From an uncultured Clostridia bacterium (lineage in GTDB: Bacteria; Bacillota; Clostridia; Oscillospirales; CAG-272), in assembly GCA_944383705.1 (NCBI GenBank), contig CALWQR010000010.1, positions 1 through 34,737 of the forward strand: DNA of 34,737 nucleotides, written 5' to 3'. The notes under the pieces were generated by a model. That model was not told the origin of the DNA and made no database searches. It was given only the letters and a program-made list of their open reading frames with translations. Numbering within the stretch: the first letter of the stretch is position 1; every line of letters begins with the position of its first letter. The translations under genes were made by a program, and so were the position numbers. Positions 31,408-34,737 of the stretch are shown here, piece after piece.

Positions 31408-31442
31408 ACCGGATTTGTGCATAACGACTTACAAAATCCGGT
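31408..31442. other. Stem-loop in the asd/methyltransferase divergent region
   Basis: ACCGGATTTGT (31408-31418) pairs with ACAAAATCCGGT (31431-31442) with one bulged base and a 12-base loop. It lies about 85 bases before the methyltransferase start, where I find no clean promoter. It could be an operator or part of the leader RNA. No T-run follows. Confidence 0.45.
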
Positions 31443-31496
31443 GCAAAAGGCCGGGTCTTGCCGTCGGGGCCTCCCATTGGCGCCGGCGGCTGCTTC

Positions 31497-31527
31497 AGAA
31501 AGGAGGGCGCATACGCGCCGCAAACAC
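31497..31527 (+). promoter_or_regulatory. Shine-Dalgarno and start separated by a hairpin
   Basis: AGAAAGGAG (31497-31505) is directly followed by GGCGC-ATAC-GCGCC (31506-31519), a perfect 5-bp stem, then eight bases and the ATG at 31528. Linear spacing is 22 bases; with the stem folded it is 8, the ideal value. No other in-frame start fits. Confidence 0.6.
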
Positions 31528-32673
31528 ATGAAACAATTCCAACTGGTTGCCACCTGCCTGTTCGGGCTGGAAAAGTCGCTGGGGGAGGAGCTGGACGCTC
31601 TGGGTCTGCGCCGTCTCTTCACCATGGACGGCCGGGTGCTGTTTGAGGGGACGCCGGCCGACATTGCCCGGGCCAATCTGTCGCTGCGCTGCGCCGAGCG
31701 GGTGCTGGTGCGGCTGGGAGCCTTCCCGGCCCGCAGCTTTGAGGAACTGTTCGAGGGCGCCCGCGCGCTGCCCTGGGAGGAGTGGATCGGGCGCAACGAT
31801 GCTTTCCCGGTCAAGGGGCACGCCATCCGCAGCCAGCTGCACTCGGTGCCGGACTGCCAGAGCATCCTCAAAAAAGCCATTGTCAGCCGCCTTTCGGACT
31901 CTTACCATATGCGTTGGTTCCCCGAGACCGGCGTCCGTTATCCGGTGGAGTTTTTCCTGTTCCGGGATGAGGCCTCGCTGATGATAGATACCAGCGGCGT
32001 CGCGCTGCACAAGCGGGGCTACCGCCCGGAGGCCGGCGCCGCGCCCCTGCGCGAGACGCTGGCCGCGGCTATGGCGATGATTGCCCGTCCCCGGCAGGAT
32101 GTGCTGTTCTGGGACCCGATGTGCGGCAGCGGAACCATTGCCATTGAGGCGGCGATGATTCTGGCCAACCGCGCGCCCGGGCTGGGACGGCGGTTTGCCG
32201 GTGAGGAATTCCCGCAGCTTCCGCCGGCGCTCTGGCAGCAGGCAAGGGAACAGGCCCAGGCCGCCGTCCGGCGGGATGCGGCATTTGAGGTCTGGGCCTC
32301 GGACATCGACCCGGCCGTGCTGGACCTGGCCTACGAAAACGCCCTGCGCGCCGGCGTGGAAGAGCACATGCGGCTGTTTGAGGCCGATGTGCTGCATATC
32401 GAAAAGCCCGACCGCCGGGGCACCATCGTATGCAATCCCCCCTACGGGGAGCGGCTGATGACGCCGGAGGAGGTTGAACGGCTCTACCGCGGAATGGGCC
32501 GTCATTTTGCGGAGTTTGACCCGTGGCAGATCTACATCCTTGCCGCCCACCCGGAATTTGAGCGGCTCTACGGCCGGCGGGCCGACAAGGTGCGCCGCCT
32601 TTCCAACGGGATGATCCCCTGCGGGTATTACCAGTATTTCCGCCCCGCTGTCGCCCGGCGTCCCGCGCACTGA
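31528..32673 (+). CDS. THUMP/UPF0020 class I RNA methyltransferase (RlmL/YpsC-like)
   Basis: A 381-residue SAM-dependent enzyme. The N-terminal half (about 1-160) has the ferredoxin-like plus THUMP arrangement that binds RNA (LVATCLFGLEKSLGEEL, then KGHAIRSQLHSVPDCQSILKKAI). The Rossmann half has DPMCGSGTIAIEAAMI as motif I and NPPYGERL as the catalytic N6/N2 motif. Length and order match B. subtilis YpsC and the methyltransferase half of RlmL, which makes m2G2445 in 23S rRNA. The frame is open upstream, but the conserved N terminus starts at 31528. Confidence 0.9.
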   Translation: MKQFQLVATCLFGLEKSLGEELDALGLRRLFTMDGRVLFEGTPADIARANLSLRCAERVLVRLGAFPARSFEELFEGARALPWEEWIGRNDAFPVKGHAIRSQLHSVPDCQSILKKAIVSRLSDSYHMRWFPETGVRYPVEFFLFRDEASLMIDTSGVALHKRGYRPEAGAAPLRETLAAAMAMIARPRQDVLFWDPMCGSGTIAIEAAMILANRAPGLGRRFAGEEFPQLPPALWQQAREQAQAAVRRDAAFEVWASDIDPAVLDLAYENALRAGVEEHMRLFEADVLHIEKPDRRGTIVCNPPYGERLMTPEEVERLYRGMGRHFAEFDPWQIYILAAHPEFERLYGRRADKVRRLSNGMIPCGYYQYFRPAVARRPAH

Positions 32674-32710
32674 GAGACAAACTGCGCATGTTGGCATTTT
32701 ACCGGTTTTA

Positions 32711-32726
32711 TTGTCAGAATTGACAA
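32711..32726. promoter_or_regulatory. TTGTCA-N4-TGACAA inverted repeat
   Basis: A perfect 6-base inverted repeat, TTGTCA (32711-32716) and TGACAA (32721-32726), 16 bases upstream of the lipoprotein gene's -35 box. It could be an activator or repressor site; the evidence is position only. Confidence 0.35.
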
Positions 32727-32741
32727 ATTCGGAATTAGGGA

Positions 32742-32770
32742 TTGACGAACTGCATATCCTGTGTTAAAAT
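32742..32770 (+). promoter_or_regulatory. Promoter of the 529-residue lipoprotein gene
   Basis: TTGACG (32742-32747), 17 bases, TAAAAT (32765-32770), followed by a leader of about 70 bases. Confidence 0.75.
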
Positions 32771-32845
32771 ATAGGCAACAGCCGTGGCCTGACTGTTGCA
32801 GCTGGCGCGGACTGTGCCTATTTTATTACATCGGAGGAATTTTTT

Positions 32846-34435
32846 ATGAAAAAGCTGCGTTTTCGTGTCCCGGTAATGCTGTTGCTGCTGACGGCTTGCC
32901 TGCTGTTTGCGTCCTGCGGCGCCGGAGGAGCCGGCAAGCCCCTGGATATGTATTCGGAAGATGTCGTTTTTGACGATACGCCAACCATGAAAACCGCCGG
33001 AAAAGCCAGCATTGAGGGGAACTTTGTGTGTGCCGCAGGTGACCTGGCAGTGGTGATGGATGGCTCTGCCCCGACCACGCGCTACCGGATATACAATTTC
33101 GTCACCGATACGGTGGTGCTGGAGTGGACCGACAGTGAAACCGAGTACCTGACCGAGGACCTGATCGGCCTGCTTGTGGTGGACGGCGAAACCGTTTTCT
33201 GGCTGATCAAAGAGGCGGATACCGATGGAACCGTCACCAACACCACGGTGTTTTATGACGACCAGGGCAGGGAAATCTGTAATTTCCCCAAGGTGACCTC
33301 TCCCGACACGCTGGCGGATATGCTGGTGGTGGAAAACCGCTATTACCGGATGGAAGAGGACGGCGCCTTCGCGCTCAAGTTTGAGCACAGTCTGCTGGCC
33401 GCCGCGCTGCCGATCTTTTCCAGATGGTCGGCGGACTACTATTACAGCATCGGTGAGGACGCGTTCAAGATTTATGACCAATACGGGAAAATCACCGGGG
33501 CATATACCTTCCCGGAGCGGACCGATCACGGCTTTCCTGTGGTTCTGAGCAGCGGGAACGTCCTGATTCAGTATCTGGAGCTTCTGCCCGATGACGCGGC
33601 GTCTTATGACCTGTTTGACGAGGGGAGCAAATACAACCTGGTTTCGCTGATTTATGACGTCAAAAAAGCCTCCACCAAGGAGGTCACGATGGATTTTATC
33701 GTCGTCAGCAACAATGCGCGTGGGTTGGAAAGCGTTGCCATGAAGGCAGAGGACTATGACATGCTGCACAAAAGCATTGACAACCTGGCCAGCATCATTC
33801 CGATTGAAGACAAAGCATACACAGAATTTGCAACGGCTTCTATCAGTGACAACGGCAGCCTCAAGGAGATTCTCAACAATACCATTCCCGACCAGGGGTT
33901 GTCCGCTGCGGTGCCGGTGATGGCCGACCGGTATCTGGTTGCCGACCGTTCCGTGAACAGCTATCTGGTCAACGGCAAGGGTGAACTCATCGGAGATGTG
34001 ACCAATGCGGATACCGAAAACTCCAACAATGTCTTTGTTCTGGGCAGCGGCCGGGTATATGACAGCGATTTGAAATTCGTGTTCGATTACACCGCCGAGG
34101 AGTATGAACTGTTCGCTTCGCTGGACAATCTGCTGCTGTTCAGCAAGGAAGCCCGCCAGGAAAACGGCCGGACAGTGACCGAGTATTACCGGATGACCGC
34201 CGGCATGACCCAGCCCGAAAAGCTGCAATATGATGTGGTGACGGTTGGCGACGGCTACTATGTGCTGCGCGAAAACGACACAAGCTTTATTTACTACAAT
34301 GATTGCGGCGAGGAGCTTTTCAGAAGCGAAACGCAACTGACCTATCGCGGCACCTCGGTGGATGCCTCCGTCATGCTCTTTGAAACCGATAAAATCTTCT
34401 ACTGCTTCCGCGCAGCCGCTGAGACTGAGGCATAA
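32846..34435 (+). CDS. Lipoprotein of unknown function, 529 residues
   Basis: An exported lipoprotein with a basic, hydrophobic signal (KKLRFRVPVMLLLLTACLLF) and two possible lipidation cysteines, Cys18 (LTAC) and Cys24 (FASC); the second is followed by a Gly/Ala-rich linker and seems likelier. The mature protein is acidic, aromatic-rich and made of short strands with recurring patterns such as YRIYNFVTDTVVLEW, VFYDDQGREI, YKFEIYDQYGK-like and FIYYNDCGEELF, suggesting a beta-propeller or similar repeat fold. I recognise no family. GGAGG lies eight bases before the ATG. AT content is slightly higher than in neighbouring genes. It has its own promoter and terminator. Confidence 0.8.
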   Translation: MKKLRFRVPVMLLLLTACLLFASCGAGGAGKPLDMYSEDVVFDDTPTMKTAGKASIEGNFVCAAGDLAVVMDGSAPTTRYRIYNFVTDTVVLEWTDSETEYLTEDLIGLLVVDGETVFWLIKEADTDGTVTNTTVFYDDQGREICNFPKVTSPDTLADMLVVENRYYRMEEDGAFALKFEHSLLAAALPIFSRWSADYYYSIGEDAFKIYDQYGKITGAYTFPERTDHGFPVVLSSGNVLIQYLELLPDDAASYDLFDEGSKYNLVSLIYDVKKASTKEVTMDFIVVSNNARGLESVAMKAEDYDMLHKSIDNLASIIPIEDKAYTEFATASISDNGSLKEILNNTIPDQGLSAAVPVMADRYLVADRSVNSYLVNGKGELIGDVTNADTENSNNVFVLGSGRVYDSDLKFVFDYTAEEYELFASLDNLLLFSKEARQENGRTVTEYYRMTAGMTQPEKLQYDVVTVGDGYYVLRENDTSFIYYNDCGEELFRSETQLTYRGTSVDASVMLFETDKIFYCFRAAAETEA

Positions 34436-34440
34436 CGCGA

Positions 34441-34557
34441 GAGAAGAAGACCTTGGGCAGAGAAGAAGACCTTGGAAGAACCCGCCTGATAAGAGTCTCA
34501 CTGTTGGAGAAGACCTTGGAGAGACCCGCCTCTTAAGGAGAGGCCGGTCCCTCCAAG
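34441..34557. repeat. CCTTGGAG repeat cluster 2
   Basis: GAGAAGAAGACCTTGG occurs at 34441-34456 and 34460-34475, and GAGAAGACCTTGGAGAGACC at 34507-34526; an inverted copy lies at 34546-34558. The last direct copy and the inverted one form a long hairpin, 34515-34533 with 34539-34557 (19-base arms, two mismatches, loop TAAGG). The family matches cluster 1 at 21138-21247. Confidence 0.7.
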
Positions 34558-34574
34558 CCTCCCCCGGCGAGACC

Positions 34575-34648
34575 TTCCCCGGCGCAAGGCCCCCATCAAT
34601 GCATACGGTATTGCAAATACGGTATGCCTGGGGGCCTGCGCCGGGGAA
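34575..34648. terminator. Long two-storey terminator hairpin
   Basis: TTCCCCGGCGCA (34575-34586) pairs with TGCGCCGGGGAA (34637-34648); GGCCCCC with GGGGGCC continues the stem; the top is a further hairpin GCATACGGTATT/AATACGGTATGC with one mismatch. A T-rich tail (ATTTCTTTT) follows. It terminates the lipoprotein gene. Confidence 0.65.
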
Positions 34649-34670
34649 TTTCTTTTGGGGGCGGATGGAC

Positions 34671-34733
34671 AATTGGCAATGTGCAATTAGCAATTAGCAG
34701 TTAATAATGAGCAATGAGCAGTGGGCAATGGTC
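34671..34733. repeat. 7-bp tandem repeat, nine units, at the window end
   Basis: From 34671 the sequence reads as exact heptamers AATTGGC, AATGTGC, AATTAGC, AATTAGC, AGTTAAT, AATGAGC, AATGAGC, AGTGGGC, AATGGTC, with consensus AATKAGC. The period holds for at least 63 bases and may continue past the window. It carries no gene. Confidence 0.75.
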
Positions 34734-34737
34734 GTTG

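Overview
The window is a high-GC, gene-dense bacterial segment with no phage, transposon or CRISPR content. Gene families, strong TTGACA/TATAAT promoters with 17-base spacers, AGAAAGGAG ribosome binding sites, a direct LL-diaminopimelate aminotransferase (DapL) lysine route and a divergent second GyrA/GyrB-type topoisomerase pair point to an anaerobic Gram-positive Clostridia lineage, probably Oscillospirales (Ruminococcaceae-like). No marker gene fixes the species.

Layout. 1-1259: tRNA-Pro(CGG) on the minus strand, a small HMA-domain metal protein and a DUF2325 protein, each preceded by the same GTTAGC-N4-GCTAAC palindrome, with a degenerate 32-bp tandem repeat between them. 1380-4194: a minus-strand HAD-IIA phosphatase, diverging from a PlsC-like acyltransferase and a PHP histidinol phosphatase. 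4283-9673: the lysine operon, consisting of promoter, L-box lysine riboswitch, intrinsic terminator, dapA-dapB-dapF-dapL-lysA and a candidate end terminator. A 20-bp tandem repeat and tRNA-Val(GAC) follow. 18727 down to 10123: one minus-strand run of eight genes behind one recognisable promoter (Gfo/Idh/MocA oxidoreductase, coaE, lytic transglycosylase, M18 aminopeptidase, prfA, sua5, GyrA/ParC-like subunit, a 45-residue membrane protein), ending at a bidirectional terminator. 18760-23331: a GNAT acetyltransferase with a palindromic operator over its -10 box, a 510-residue membrane protein of unknown function, and the GyrB/ParE-like subunit. 23383-29661: murD, a DUF975 membrane protein, a YnbB-like PLP enzyme, a two-domain lipoprotein and a cysteine desulfurase. 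29662-30184: a hairpin-dense convergent intergenic region. 30185-34435: asd (minus), a THUMP/UPF0020 RNA methyltransferase and a 529-residue lipoprotein, then repeats to the window end.

How it works together. asd, dapA, dapB, dapL, dapF and lysA cover aspartyl phosphate to lysine except aspartate kinase, and meso-DAP may also feed the cell wall, where murD acts. The riboswitch puts the operon under lysine feedback. The two topoisomerase subunits sit 8.6 kb apart on the same strand.

Most unusual signals: (1) three genes (HAD phosphatase, cysteine desulfurase, RNA methyltransferase) have a good AGAAAGG Shine-Dalgarno too far from the start, with a perfect or near-perfect hairpin exactly between them, leaving 8-13 unpaired bases; (2) the paired GTTAGC palindromes; (3) four families of intergenic repeats with 7, 20, 32 and about 34 bp periods, plus the hairpin array at 29739-30124; (4) an overlooked 45-residue membrane protein beside the ParC-like gene. 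All functions are assigned by reading motifs; no database search was run.
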